Origin: Bacteroidales bacterium
GTDB taxonomy: Bacteria > Bacteroidota > Bacteroidia > Bacteroidales > F082
Assembly: GCA_028277395.1 (NCBI GenBank)
Contig: JANQGJ010000001.1
Coordinates: 62,001 to 126,000 of the forward strand
Direction of reading: 5' to 3'
Length of the DNA stretch: 64,000 nt
Positions 1 through 8,070 of the stretch are shown one piece after another (position 1 is the first letter of the stretch; each line of letters opens with the position of its first letter). The position numbers and the translations under genes are program-made. The notes beneath the pieces were generated by a model. The model worked only from the letters and a program-made list of their open reading frames with translations, was not told where the DNA came from and did not search any database.

Positions 1-65
1 TTAAAATTACCAGATAGGTAATAGCAGTTAATTTTTGATCTCTATCAATCCCGGATTATTTTTTT

Positions 66-86
66 AGGAGGCTTCGGCCTCCTTTT
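66..86 (+). terminator. Intrinsic terminator of a gene upstream of the window
   Basis: A perfect 7-bp stem (AGGAGGC / GCCTCCT) with a TTCG tetraloop is followed by a T run, so it works on the + strand. The minus reading gives A residues after the stem. The gene it ends lies left of the window. Confidence 0.8.
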
Positions 87-111
87 CTGTTATATAAAAT
101 CTGTTTGAACT

Positions 112-155
112 ACAAAAAAAGAAGGCTATCTTAAAATTTAAAAGACAGCCTTCTT
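112..155 (-). terminator. Intrinsic terminator of the Cys-rich secreted protein gene
   Basis: AAGAAGGCT (119-127) pairs perfectly with AGCCTTCTT (147-155), and four more pairs follow after one mismatch. Read on the minus strand the stem is followed by seven T. It lies just past the stop of the minus gene at 178-594. Confidence 0.75.
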
Positions 156-177
156 GTTTAGTTTACCGGGGTTTGGG

Positions 178-594
178 TCAATCTACTAACACCTCAATGT
201 CAATTGTACCCTGAGCAATATCATAGCAACTGTTGTATTCACAATTCTGCCCTTCACATATTGTCTCACTATCGCAAACCTTTTCAACTGTGGCACACAT
301 TCTCAAACAGTCTTCTGTATCAAGATCGTCACAAACTATAACCTTCTCAAAGGTATATTCAGTGACCGAAGATGAAATGCCCGTAACAGTTTTGTTATAA
401 ACAATTAGCGGAGCTCCCATTCCACATTCATCACCGATAATTAATGTGACTTTCCAGGTAATTGTGCCATTGCATGTTTCGTTGCAATCATCTGTCCATG
501 AAACTGTAATGTCTAATGGATTTGAAAGTGCTTGAATTGTTGTGAACGTTAAAAGCATTGTACACGTTAGAAAAATAGTTAAATGCCTTTTCAT
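178..594 (-). CDS. Cysteine-rich secreted protein of unknown function
   Basis: 138 residues. The N-terminus is a clear signal peptide (basic MKRH, hydrophobic core, cleavage near residues 23-24), so the protein should be exported to the periplasm or cell surface. The mature part carries ten cysteines, an even number consistent with disulfides, and is acidic. I recognise no domain. It is a single-gene unit: a strong terminator follows, and the next gene (987) is divergent with about 390 bp between. Function unknown; a small disulfide-stabilised extracellular protein is the most that can be inferred. Confidence 0.6.
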   Translation of the reverse strand: MKRHLTIFLTCTMLLTFTTIQALSNPLDITVSWTDDCNETCNGTITWKVTLIIGDECGMGAPLIVYNKTVTGISSSVTEYTFEKVIVCDDLDTEDCLRMCATVEKVCDSETICEGQNCEYNSCYDIAQGTIDIEVLVD

Positions 595-986
595 ATGTCT
601 GAATATTTGTTAAAATTGTTGTTTATTCCAGCACTTAGTACCTCAAATATACAACATTGAAAAGTGAAAATCAAGCTTACCATAGTTTGAATAATTAAGT
701 TTTTTATAAATCAGATTATTATACAATCAATTATTATAATTTTATTTGAAAAACATGTACAGGCCTGTTATTAAGCATTTTAAATGAATTACATTTGTGA
801 TTTGCTACCTTATAGTGTAGGTATAAAAACTACCTGTAAATTTAGTATTTTCACGATAAAACTCGAGTTAGTCGGTGCCTGAAAAAAAAGAAAAAAAATT
901 TAATTTATTGCCTGAAAAAATAGATTGATGAGGTATATGTACTGTATTACTACAATAAAAAACTGAATTCAGAAGTTAAAATTAAT
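595..986. other. Divergent intergenic region, no gene seen
   Basis: About 390 bp of very AT-rich DNA between two divergent genes. It must hold promoters for both, but I see no clean TANNTTTG/TTG pair. A short direct repeat TGCCTGAAAAAA occurs at about 876 and 910. No ORF or RNA gene is supported. Confidence 0.5.
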
Positions 987-1571
987 ATGAAAAAGACATA
1001 TTACTTATCCATTATTTTAGCACTTTTTTCCTATGGCTTACATGCTCAATCTGTATTCGGTATTAGTATAGCCGATTCTGCCTTTACGTTGACACATGAG
1101 GAAGTAAGATATGATCCAGGATATTACAGTATAGATTACCCAAATGGAGATGTTCCTGGGGATATCGGAGTTTGTACAGATGTTATTATACGGGGACTGC
1201 GTAAAGTGGGAATAGATCTGCAAAAAGAAGTTCATGAAGATATGAAGGCAAACTTTGGATTATATCCGAAAAAATGGGGACTAACGAAACCTGACCCTAA
1301 TATCGATCACAGAAGAGTTCTAAATTTAATGACTTACTTTGACAGATTTGTGGAGGTAATAAGTATTACTAGTGATCCAGATAATTATTTGCCTGGAGAT
1401 ATAGTTTGCTGGGATTTGGGTGGAGGTATAACCCACATAGGTTTTGTCAGTAACAGGAAATCATCAGACTCCAACTCGCACATGATCATTCATAATATAG
1501 GAAATGGTCAGGTGCTTGAGGACTGTTTATTTAATTATCATATAATTGGTCATTACCGCATTAATAAGTAA
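987..1571 (+). CDS. DUF1287 family protein (papain-like NlpC/P60-type fold), secreted
   Basis: 194 residues with a signal peptide ending near HAQ (residue 21). The DUF1287 signature is well conserved: YDPGYYSIDYPNGDVPGD, GVCTDVIIRG with Cys63, PDPNIDHRR, and PGDIVCWDL followed by THIGFVSNR with His150, then IHNIGNG (His169-Asn170) and GHYRI at the C-terminus. Cys63 and His150 are the expected catalytic pair of an NlpC/P60-like cysteine peptidase. That activity is inferred from family fold; DUF1287 substrates are not established. It is likely periplasmic. Stand-alone gene, followed by 120 bp with a promoter for the next gene. Confidence 0.85.
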   Translation: MKKTYYLSIILALFSYGLHAQSVFGISIADSAFTLTHEEVRYDPGYYSIDYPNGDVPGDIGVCTDVIIRGLRKVGIDLQKEVHEDMKANFGLYPKKWGLTKPDPNIDHRRVLNLMTYFDRFVEVISITSDPDNYLPGDIVCWDLGGGITHIGFVSNRKSSDSNSHMIIHNIGNGQVLEDCLFNYHIIGHYRINK

Positions 1572-1636
1572 GCTATTAGCCTTATTTTAGAGAGTAATAT
1601 TGCATACAATTCTACCGGATATTTAAGGTAATTAAC

Positions 1637-1644
1637 TATTTTTG
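1637..1644 (+). promoter_or_regulatory. Candidate -7 promoter element for the 1693 operon
   Basis: TATTTTTG fits the Bacteroidota -7 consensus TANNTTTG and lies 48 bp before the ATG at 1693. No well-placed TTG -33 element was found. Confidence 0.4.
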
Positions 1645-1692
1645 TTTAGCAGATTTAGCTATCTCAATCAGGTGAATTTGAATCACTAATTT

Positions 1693-2211
1693 ATGAATAC
1701 TGAAATAAAAGTCGCCCTAATCGCTTCGTTATCATCTCTGCTGATTGCATTGATCAGTATTGTAACTACTTACCTGAATCACAGACTTGTAAAGAAAGAT
1801 AAAAAGGAATCCGTGAAGCATAAGAATATTGGTCAGGAAATTGAAGCTCTGGATAGTGTTAATATTGCTATACAGGTATTTAAGGATACGATTATCTATA
1901 TTACAACCGGCAGTTTTTACAATAAGGAAGAAGCGATCAAGAAGATAATTGAAGATACGGGAAATATTGTGAAAGTCTATGAAAAAGCGTTTGTTAACCT
2001 TGATGGTGAGGACAAGGTAAGCGCTCATATCCTTAAAAACAAGATCATTGGTTTCAGTAAAATAATTAAACATAAATTATATGATTATGAATCTGTTAAC
2101 AAATTGTCTGAAACTGATAAAACAGAACTGTTAGCACTAAAAGACAACCTGACTGAAACGCAGGATATATTATTAGAACAAAAACATATAAAACTAAAAG
2201 AACTGTATTAA
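1693..2211 (+). CDS. Small membrane-anchored helical protein, partner of a response regulator
   Basis: 172 residues. One transmembrane helix near the N-terminus (about residues 7-28) is followed by a basic stretch and a long, charged, helix-rich cytoplasmic part. No known domain is recognised. It ends 9 bp before the response regulator at 2221, so the two form an operon and may work together. No histidine-kinase motifs are present, so it is not the cognate kinase by itself. It could be a scaffold or a localisation anchor; this is inference. Confidence 0.6.
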   Translation: MNTEIKVALIASLSSLLIALISIVTTYLNHRLVKKDKKESVKHKNIGQEIEALDSVNIAIQVFKDTIIYITTGSFYNKEEAIKKIIEDTGNIVKVYEKAFVNLDGEDKVSAHILKNKIIGFSKIIKHKLYDYESVNKLSETDKTELLALKDNLTETQDILLEQKHIKLKELY

Positions 2212-2220
2212 AACCTTAAA

Positions 2221-2889
2221 ATGAAGAAACGAATACTGGTTGTCGAAGATGAAGATATGAATATGGATTATATTCAAAGTGTGTTGGCACCAATCTCAAA
2301 TCTGACTCTTCGTTATAATGGACAAGAAGCTTTAGATATATTTAACAGTGAACCTTTCGACATAGTGATTACCGACCTTCAAATGCCGGTAATGTCAGGG
2401 TATGAAATGGTAAAGAGAATTCGTGAGGTTGACAAGGATATTCCAATTATAGTGACAACTGCTTATGCAATGGCCGGTGATAAAGAAAAAGCGCTTGAAA
2501 TTGGAGCAACAGATTATATTTCAAAACCAATTCAATCCTATTTATTACTGAGAAGTGTGTTAAGAATATTGAATAATTCTGAAGATCTTGATACCACCAA
2601 AGATGAACTTATGTCTTTTCTCAGACTGGCAAGAAGTAATCATATTATGCAGAGGAAAGTAAATCTTTTACACCGGTCTTTTCTGGAAAATGAATTACAT
2701 ATGTCGAATGAACTGAAAAGTGAAATTAGCTGGCACATTAGCCGTTATCAAAACAACAAAGCGCAACTCCTTCAGATGAAAAGCAATATCCCCAAAAGCC
2801 TTGAAACAATTTATAAAGAACTTTACTTCGAGTTTCTGGAAACCGAAAATATTATTGATAAACTGAAATTAATACATGACAAAATCTGA
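2221..2889 (+). CDS. Response regulator: CheY-like receiver with uncharacterised helical output region
   Basis: 222 residues. Residues 3-115 form a receiver domain: acidic pair E9-D10-E11, phosphoacceptor Asp52 in VITDLQMPVMSG, Thr80 and Lys102 in ISKPI. Residues 120-222 are helical and charged and match no DNA-binding or enzymatic output domain I know. No kinase gene is adjacent; the upstream gene (1693) encodes a membrane-anchored helical protein 9 bp away. The output is probably a protein-protein interaction. The receiver call is certain from the residues; the output role is unknown. Confidence 0.85.
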   Translation: MKKRILVVEDEDMNMDYIQSVLAPISNLTLRYNGQEALDIFNSEPFDIVITDLQMPVMSGYEMVKRIREVDKDIPIIVTTAYAMAGDKEKALEIGATDYISKPIQSYLLLRSVLRILNNSEDLDTTKDELMSFLRLARSNHIMQRKVNLLHRSFLENELHMSNELKSEISWHISRYQNNKAQLLQMKSNIPKSLETIYKELYFEFLETENIIDKLKLIHDKI

Positions 2890-2934
2890 AATCACCTTAA
2901 TATTACAAATTATTGTGCATAAACATACAAATTG

Positions 2935-3414
2935 ATGAAGTCAGGAAAAATAACGATAGGAAATGTCTGTTTCTTATTGAACAAAACAAATTCAGAAGTT
3001 TTACTTCTGAAAAGAGCTGCTGAACCAATGAAAAACATGTACACCGGAGTGGGAGGGAAGACAGGATATGAAGAAGGCATTCACCAGTCCTGTATCAGGG
3101 AAGTAGAAGAAGAAACCGGATACACCGTAAAAAAACCAACACTTGTTGGTGTTCTAAAAACATTGAACCTGGACGATGGAAGCAGCTGGATACTATTTGT
3201 ATATAGATCTGACAGCTTTAAAGGAACCCAAATAGAATGTCCTGAAGGAGTACTTGAATGGGTATCATTTGAAGAAATCTATAGTAAAGAATTGATAGGT
3301 TTTATTGAAACGATAATTCCTTATATAATAAGTGATCAACCTGTTTTTGAAGGAACAATCACTCATAATAGCACAGGGAAGGTAATCAGTTGTGATATGA
3401 TACCTGCATTATAA
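2935..3414 (+). CDS. NUDIX hydrolase (MutT-like)
   Basis: 159 residues from the ATG at 2935; the in-frame TTG one codon earlier is not needed. The NUDIX box is complete: G41-x5-E47-x7-REVEEETGY (55-63), which binds Mg2+ and hydrolyses nucleoside diphosphates linked to another moiety. The N-terminal TIGNVCFLLN strand and LLLKRA motif resemble 8-oxo-dGTP/ADP-ribose-type members, but the substrate cannot be read from sequence. It sits 45 bp after the response regulator and 22 bp before a VOC protein, and may be co-transcribed with the latter. Confidence 0.88.
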   Translation: MKSGKITIGNVCFLLNKTNSEVLLLKRAAEPMKNMYTGVGGKTGYEEGIHQSCIREVEEETGYTVKKPTLVGVLKTLNLDDGSSWILFVYRSDSFKGTQIECPEGVLEWVSFEEIYSKELIGFIETIIPYIISDQPVFEGTITHNSTGKVISCDMIPAL

Positions 3415-3436
3415 ATAATCTACAAAACACTACAAT

Positions 3437-3829
3437 ATGATTATAAAAATAGAGCACATAGCCATTTGGGTAAGTGATCTGGAAAAGATCAGAAATTTTT
3501 ACACCCATTACTTTGACATGCAGTGCAGCGAAAAATATATAAACAAAAACAAGGGATTCTCATCATATTTTCTGTCGTTTAAAGATGGTGCCCGCATTGA
3601 AATTATGCACAGATCAGATATTCCTGTTACTAAAACTGAAAGAGGTAACACTACTGGTCTGGCACATATTGCCATATCAGTGTCAGGAAAAGACAATGTT
3701 GATGTTCTCACTGAAAAACTCAGGCAGGATGGATATCGAATAACAGGTGAACCTCGTACAACAGGGGATGGCTATTACGAAAGTGTTGTTGCCGATCCTG
3801 AAGGGAACCTCGTGGAAATAACTGAATAG
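3437..3829 (+). CDS. VOC-superfamily protein (glyoxalase/bleomycin-resistance-like)
   Basis: 130 residues, the usual single VOC unit of two beta-alpha-beta-beta-beta modules. The four metal-ligand positions are intact: His7 (EHIAIWV), Glu55 (IEIMH), His77 (LAHIAISV) and Glu127 (EGNLVEITE), so it is likely an active metalloenzyme. It resembles the YaeR/lactoylglutathione-lyase-like group common in Bacteroidota. Methylglyoxal detoxification is possible but unproven. Located 22 bp after the NUDIX gene. Confidence 0.85.
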   Translation: MIIKIEHIAIWVSDLEKIRNFYTHYFDMQCSEKYINKNKGFSSYFLSFKDGARIEIMHRSDIPVTKTERGNTTGLAHIAISVSGKDNVDVLTEKLRQDGYRITGEPRTTGDGYYESVVADPEGNLVEITE

Positions 3830-3906
3830 TTAATAAAATAATTGGCTGACTATTTGAACAATGTTGTATTTTAGACCAGTTATTAATTTCCTTAAATACA
3901 ACAAAT

Positions 3907-4359
3907 ATGAAACGTCCAACATTCCTTAGCCTGTTAATTTGCATATTTATTTTTTTACCAATATCACATGTTATGAGTATACCCGATGAGAAAAAAAAGC
4001 AAAATGAAACAACTGAAGTATCAGATAAAGAGAAACTGGTTGTAGTTTGGACGAGTGGTGACAAAGAAGTGGCCATGAAAATGGTATTTATGTACACCTA
4101 TAATGCAAAGAAATACAATTGGTGGAAAGATATAACCTTATTGGTATGGGGACCTTCTTCCAAATTACTATCCGAAGATAAAGAATTACAGGATTATGTA
4201 AAAAATATGCTTGATGAAGATATAAATGTACTTGCCTGCAAAGCCTGTGCAGATATGTATGAAGTATCCGATGACCTGGAAAAAATTGGCGTTACCGTAA
4301 AATATACAGGAACTGATCTGACCGAATTTATAAAAGAGCGCCATGTGATAACCTTCTAG
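3907..4359 (+). CDS. Secreted DsrE-like protein
   Basis: 150 residues. The first ~24 residues are a signal peptide (MKRPTF, hydrophobic core, SHVMS). The rest matches the DsrE/DsrF-like fold: strand KLVVVWTSGDKEVAMKMVFMY, strand ITLLVWGPSSKLLSED, then INVLACKACADMYEV with two cysteines, and a C-terminal GVTVKY strand. Cytoplasmic members handle sulfur relay; exported versions like this are common in Bacteroidota and of unknown role. Stand-alone gene directly upstream of tRNA-His. Confidence 0.7.
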   Translation: MKRPTFLSLLICIFIFLPISHVMSIPDEKKKQNETTEVSDKEKLVVVWTSGDKEVAMKMVFMYTYNAKKYNWWKDITLLVWGPSSKLLSEDKELQDYVKNMLDEDINVLACKACADMYEVSDDLEKIGVTVKYTGTDLTEFIKERHVITF

Positions 4360-4388
4360 AAAAATATCAAAAACAATTTTCCTTATAG

Positions 4389-4420
4389 TTGATTTTGTAG
4401 AAGTAAAAATATTATATTTG
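4389..4420 (+). promoter_or_regulatory. Promoter of tRNA-His
   Basis: The -7 element TATATTTG (4413-4420) fits TANNTTTG exactly, and TTG (4389-4391) lies 21 bp upstream. The expected start near 4427 is a few bases before the mature tRNA 5' end. Confidence 0.75.
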
Positions 4421-4433
4421 CACCCGCAAAAAT

Positions 4434-4508
4434 GGTGGATGTAGCTCAGCTGGTTAGAGCACTAGATTGTGGTTCTAGGGGTCGCCGGTTCGAATCCGGT
4501 CTTCCACC
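4434..4508 (+). tRNA. tRNA-His (anticodon GTG)
   Basis: A cloverleaf can be drawn throughout. The anticodon stem CTAGA/TCTAG holds loop TTGTGGT with anticodon GTG. The T arm is GCCGG-TTCGAAT-CCGGT. The acceptor stem pairs positions 1-7 with 66-72 with one T-T mismatch at 6-67. The extra G at -1 (4434) opposite C73 (4508) is the hallmark of tRNA-His. CCA is not encoded. It marks the left edge of the accessory region. Confidence 0.95.
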
Positions 4509-4512
4509 CGTT

Positions 4513-4541
4513 AAGGAGGTTCTTTTCGGACCTCCTTTTTT
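4513..4541 (+). terminator. Intrinsic terminator of tRNA-His
   Basis: An 8-bp perfect stem AAGGAGGT / ACCTCCTT with a 9-nt loop is followed by a T run, 5 nt after the tRNA end. Confidence 0.85.
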
Positions 4542-4841
4542 GTGGGTTTAAATTGCTGTTTTTAAAACTATCCTGTCAATACAATTAATATTTTAACATA
4601 TTTTATTGTCTTATTAAGTCTATAGCCTTTCTAAGTGAAGCGAAGATTGTCTGACCTCCTGGTAGGAATCACATTGTTTAAAGATGAACTTCTTTTGAGC
4701 TTTGTTTCAGGAGGGCTGTATTTTTGATTTAATGGAAAAGCTAAGATTAGTAAAGTAGTTTAGCATTTAACTAAGCTGGTGTATACGTGTGGATTTTCAA
4801 ATGTAGGCAAGAAAAAAATAATTACTTATAGCCAAGTTTTT
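4542..4841. other. Intergenic region at the start of the accessory region
   Basis: About 300 bp with no supported ORF or RNA. I looked for a copy of the tRNA-His 3' end (an attachment-site trace) here and near 13.2 kb and saw none. Confidence 0.4.
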
Positions 4842-6137
4842 TTAATGTCTGTTGTCACAAAGTATTGGTATAGTCGGTTCAGTTTTGTCCAAAACTGTGA
4901 TTGAAGGACAACCAAAATTATGACCTAAAAAACCAAATATAACAATGGGTTTATTTTTAAATAATTTACCGGTCCATTGATTGTAATATTCTTGTTTGCT
5001 ATTCTCAATATTCAATGGAATCAGATTAGTGCTTTCAGAGTCTATGAGTACATTTTCATAAATAATATCGCTGGTTCTCGAATCAATTACAATCATATAT
5101 CGATGTTCTAGTTTTTCATCTTTTTCTAAATTTTGAATATAATAGTTTAGATTATTCGCGGAAAACTTATATGACTGTCCAGGCTCAATACCTTCAAACC
5201 AAGATATTCTTCTGTTATCTATAATATTGATGTTAAATTTTTTTGGGAAATCGTGATAGCCTACTTCCTCCCAAACAATTGGCTTTAGTTTACCAGTTTG
5301 AAATGGATTTTCTTTACCAATAAAAACGAAATTATCTGAATCTGTAATGTTTTTGCCTAAATCAAATCCGAACTCGTAATCGTCTTCTTGATTTTGATAA
5401 TTGTCATAAGGCCCGTAAACATTCATACAAGCAATTGCTGGTAAAGCTTTAATATTAAAACTTAAAACACTATCGTTCTTCATTAGATAAACAAACACTT
5501 TATCTGATTCAGATAGTCTGAGTTTATTTAATAGTTTCATTCTCTGATTTTGATTTAACCTAACAGTATCTTTTATTAAATCGCTTTCCGTTAGTATCAA
5601 ATTCTTATTCGTATCACTATTATCATTGCAATTATTTTCAAAATAGGTTTCTGATAGATTTAAAAAGGCAGTTCTTATTTTGCCGTCATTCTCTTTGTAG
5701 AAAGAAGATGCATAATATAATTTTATATCAGATTTAACATAAGAATATGATAGAAAGCCATTGAAAACATAAACTGTGTCAGAATTCTTTTCAACACCTA
5801 CCCATTCTCCTTTGATAACCTTCTCTCCATCTTTTATTTGGTCGGTAATCTTTGTGTGTTCAATTATTTTAAGTTGAGTATTTAATGGATATTTACCTAA
5901 TACCTTTCCATTTGGTAAATCTCTATAACTCAGTCCAGACCTTGTAATAACATATTTGTACTCATAGTGTTTAGGTGTTTTATTTTTCTTTACAATTGAA
6001 TCCTGAGGTAATTCTAATGATTTTTTTAGTTTAATCTGTTTTTCAGTTTTGCCTGTCTTTTGGCCTGTTGTATTTTCTTTACAACTAAAAACCAAAAGTA
6101 TTATTGATAGAAGTATTAGATGTAAATAAATTTTCAT
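4842..6137 (-). CDS. Lipoprotein with N-terminal SH3-like domain
   Basis: 431 residues from the ATG at 6137. An upstream in-frame ATG at 6173 would put twelve charged residues before the signal peptide and is less likely. The signal peptide ends in a lipobox (LLVFSC), so the mature protein is a lipoprotein. After a Lys-rich linker, about residues 60-135 look like a bacterial SH3 domain (VITRSGLSYRDLPNGKVLG, then GEWVGVE). The C-terminal ~290 residues are not recognised. Stand-alone gene in the accessory region; role unknown, possibly cell-wall binding. Confidence 0.65.
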   Translation of the reverse strand: MKIYLHLILLSIILLVFSCKENTTGQKTGKTEKQIKLKKSLELPQDSIVKKNKTPKHYEYKYVITRSGLSYRDLPNGKVLGKYPLNTQLKIIEHTKITDQIKDGEKVIKGEWVGVEKNSDTVYVFNGFLSYSYVKSDIKLYYASSFYKENDGKIRTAFLNLSETYFENNCNDNSDTNKNLILTESDLIKDTVRLNQNQRMKLLNKLRLSESDKVFVYLMKNDSVLSFNIKALPAIACMNVYGPYDNYQNQEDDYEFGFDLGKNITDSDNFVFIGKENPFQTGKLKPIVWEEVGYHDFPKKFNINIIDNRRISWFEGIEPGQSYKFSANNLNYYIQNLEKDEKLEHRYMIVIDSRTSDIIYENVLIDSESTNLIPLNIENSKQEYYNQWTGKLFKNKPIVIFGFLGHNFGCPSITVLDKTEPTIPILCDNRH

Positions 6138-6361
6138 TTTTCTGTTTCGTTCGGTCTTTTCAAAATAACGCACAACTTATGTATAAAATTATATTGCTTT
6201 TATTTCTTATTTAGGTGTTATCAATATATTTTGTTAGTGATAGTATCAAATATATTGACATTTTATTATTACACACTCATTTGTTAAGAGAAGAACAATT
6301 AATAACTTTGTTTAGTTATTATTAACCATTGTTCCATATTAACAAACTTAAAATGGTTGTA

Positions 6362-6571
6362 CTACTTCAAACTTGAAATAAATAGTTCCTTGATATCTAC
6401 ATTTAAAAATTGGGCAATTTGGTAAAATACTTCCACAGAAGGTTGAACATCATTGGTACACCACCTCGACACAGTTGATTCAGTTTTTCCTAAATGTTTT
6501 GCCAGTTCTTTACTGGAAACATTTTTTTCAGCCAGAACAGCTTTTATTCTATTGTAATTTATCTTTTCCAT
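6362..6571 (-). CDS. XRE (Cro/CI) family transcriptional regulator
   Basis: 69 residues, essentially one helix-turn-helix domain: SSKELAKHLGKTESTVSRWC with a typical recognition helix, then PSVEVFYQIAQFLNVDIKELF. It is divergent from the small gene at 6744. The 172-bp gap holds a long inverted repeat and promoter motifs (see 6635-6697), so it most likely represses its own and the divergent promoter. A 13-bp palindrome (6575-6587) sits right before its start codon. Such solo regulators occur in mobile elements and toxin-antitoxin loci. Confidence 0.85.
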   Translation of the reverse strand: MEKINYNRIKAVLAEKNVSSKELAKHLGKTESTVSRWCTNDVQPSVEVFYQIAQFLNVDIKELFISSLK

Positions 6572-6634
6572 TATGCAATTAAATTGCTGTTTGGTGTAAA
6601 GATATGTATATTATTATTTCTCTATATCAAACAT

Positions 6635-6697
6635 AATTATTGTTTCGTGCAATCTTATTTTTACAAAAACAAAATTATGTTGCATGAAACAATAATT
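6635..6697. promoter_or_regulatory. Long inverted repeat, probable operator of the divergent promoter
   Basis: Left arm 6635-6652 and right arm 6680-6697 are inverted copies matching at 17 of 18 positions (core TTGCAtGAAACAATAATT), 27 bp apart. The right arm contains the -33 TTG of the rightward promoter. The left arm abuts CAAACATA (6628-6635), a minus-strand TANNTTTG. This places both arms where a repressor would block both promoters. The XRE protein next door is the natural candidate. Confidence 0.65.
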
Positions 6698-6710
6698 TAT
6701 TGTATTTTTG
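6680..6710 (+). promoter_or_regulatory. Promoter for the gene at 6744
   Basis: TTG (6680-6682), 20-bp spacer, then TATTTTTG (6703-6710), a full match to TANNTTTG. The start of transcription is expected near 6717. Confidence 0.65.
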
Positions 6711-6743
6711 TGAAAATTAGTTATTATAAAAAAAGCAATTCTT

Positions 6744-6935
6744 ATGAACAGAAGATTTACCAAAGCTGACCTTGAAGAAATAGTATTTGTCCAACTGGAA
6801 AATCTAAATGCAATGCATGACCTGTTAAGTATTATGAAGCATCAAAATGAACTACTTAACAACGTAAATAAAAAGCTAAAAGACGAAATTTCGGACTTCA
6901 AAAAGAAAATATATCCTGTGGGGAAGATAAAATAG
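6744..6935 (+). CDS. Small coiled-coil protein, divergent to the XRE regulator
   Basis: 63 residues, no recognised domain. It is highly charged and predicted helical throughout (KADLEEIVFVQLENLNAMHD, then NNVNKKLKDEISDFKKKI), compatible with a short coiled coil. It has a good promoter and is probably controlled by the XRE protein. It could be one half of a small regulatory or toxin-antitoxin unit, but nothing in the residues proves this. Its end is followed within 20 bp by repeat copy A. Confidence 0.55.
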   Translation: MNRRFTKADLEEIVFVQLENLNAMHDLLSIMKHQNELLNNVNKKLKDEISDFKKKIYPVGKIK

Positions 6936-6952
6936 TACGATATTATCTACAA

Positions 6953-7093
6953 GCTACACACCGGATTAAAAATTTTGGAACAAAAATGCATGTCATGATT
7001 TTCCATTTTCGGAAAAATCTGAACGCACCTGAAAGGCTTGTTTTTAGAGACAAATATTTTTGATGTAGGTAATTTTGTCGTTAATTTTGAGGG
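6953..7093. repeat. Direct repeat A, copy 1 (about 140 bp)
   Basis: Nearly identical to 8598-8742 in the same orientation: GCTAC..CGGATT at the left, then GGAACAAAAATGCATGTCAT, AACGCACCTGAAAGGCTTG, and AATTTTGTCGTTAATTTTGA ending in GGG. Differences are a few substitutions clustered near 7001-7011 and two small indels. It overlaps the last 13 bp of the nuclease gene, supplying its last four codons and stop. With copy 2 it brackets the nuclease-RadC module. Confidence 0.9.
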
Positions 7094-8001
7094 GGTTTTG
7101 TATTAAAAACCCCTATATGAATCTTTCTTTCAGTATTTATATCATCAGGGTTTGTACACATAATCTCTAATGATTTACCACCAATGTCTGCATCAATGAT
7201 TTCTGCAACAGTTTTACCAGATTCACAATCAATGTACTTTTTTAAATTAACTGGAACTTGTTCTTTCTTGATCCAGAATTTCCCTGAAAGACAAAGCCTG
7301 TCTAATTGTCTTACATTCCCAAGTATGTCAACAAAATATACTGGAGTAGAGCTAATATAATTCATAATTAGATTATATCTTTTAGGAGACGTATTCTTTA
7401 TAACTCCAAACAGTGATTTATTCAAAACTTCACGATAAATGTCTGGAAGTGATTTAAAAGGTTTCATGTTTTTATCTAAAAATATTTTAAAACTCTGATC
7501 TTTTTCAAGTTCTAAACTACTTTTTTTATCAAATTCTATAATAGTATTGGAATCTTTTTCAAGCATATATATAGTAACGTAATCAGAAATTATTTCATGA
7601 ATCTCAATATCATCAAGTCTATTAAATGTTGCACTCCAATTTACTCGTAAAGCATCTTCGAGACTAAACAGCTTAATCCCAAGTAAATTTGCTTTTGTTT
7701 TAGCGGTTTTGTAAAACCCTTTACTTGAGATAACTATTGCCATATTTGCATTTACAGAATGCATTTTTGCATAAACTTGTTCAATGTACGGAACCCCAAC
7801 TGGCCGTGACCGATCACGAGCTTCAACTATTGCAATAAACTTGGTTGGCCCATCATTCAATGTAATGGTGATATCAATTTGACGTTTTTTCTTTGTATCC
7901 TTATCGATCAGAAAGTCATTTGCTACTATTTTAGCTTTATCATGTAGACATTGTTGTATCCAACTCGCTAATTTCTCAAGAATTTTACCATTCTTTGCCA
8001 T
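7081..8001 (-). CDS. PD-(D/E)XK restriction-endonuclease-like protein (Mrr-type)
   Basis: 306 residues. The N-terminal ~115 residues form a PD-(D/E)XK-type core: Asp43 in QIDITITL, then Glu60-Ala-Arg62 in IVEARDRS (Arg replaces the usual Lys), followed by PYIEQVYAKM and the strand ANMAIVISSKGF and KLFSLEDA typical of Mrr-like nucleases. The C-terminal ~190 residues are not recognised and may bind DNA. A role in cutting modified or foreign DNA is inferred from the family. It lies 69 bp downstream of radC on the same strand. The final PPQN and stop codon are encoded inside repeat A, suggesting the reading frame runs into an inserted repeat. Confidence 0.75.
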   Translation of the reverse strand: MAKNGKILEKLASWIQQCLHDKAKIVANDFLIDKDTKKKRQIDITITLNDGPTKFIAIVEARDRSRPVGVPYIEQVYAKMHSVNANMAIVISSKGFYKTAKTKANLLGIKLFSLEDALRVNWSATFNRLDDIEIHEIISDYVTIYMLEKDSNTIIEFDKKSSLELEKDQSFKIFLDKNMKPFKSLPDIYREVLNKSLFGVIKNTSPKRYNLIMNYISSTPVYFVDILGNVRQLDRLCLSGKFWIKKEQVPVNLKKYIDCESGKTVAEIIDADIGGKSLEIMCTNPDDINTERKIHIGVFNTKPPQN

Positions 8002-8070
8002 ATGTTTTTCTTCAAATATACTGAAAAAGTAAATGAATCTTCTTGATCAATATCACTTACAATATTTTGA

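Noticed and set aside
4434..4541. tRNA-His as an integration site with a duplicated 3' end
   Set aside because: No second copy of the T-arm/acceptor sequence was seen elsewhere in the window and no integrase gene is present.
6362..6935. Classical toxin-antitoxin pair (XRE regulator with the 63-residue gene)
   Set aside because: The genes are divergent, not an operon, and the small protein has no toxin motif. Kept only as a regulated two-gene unit.
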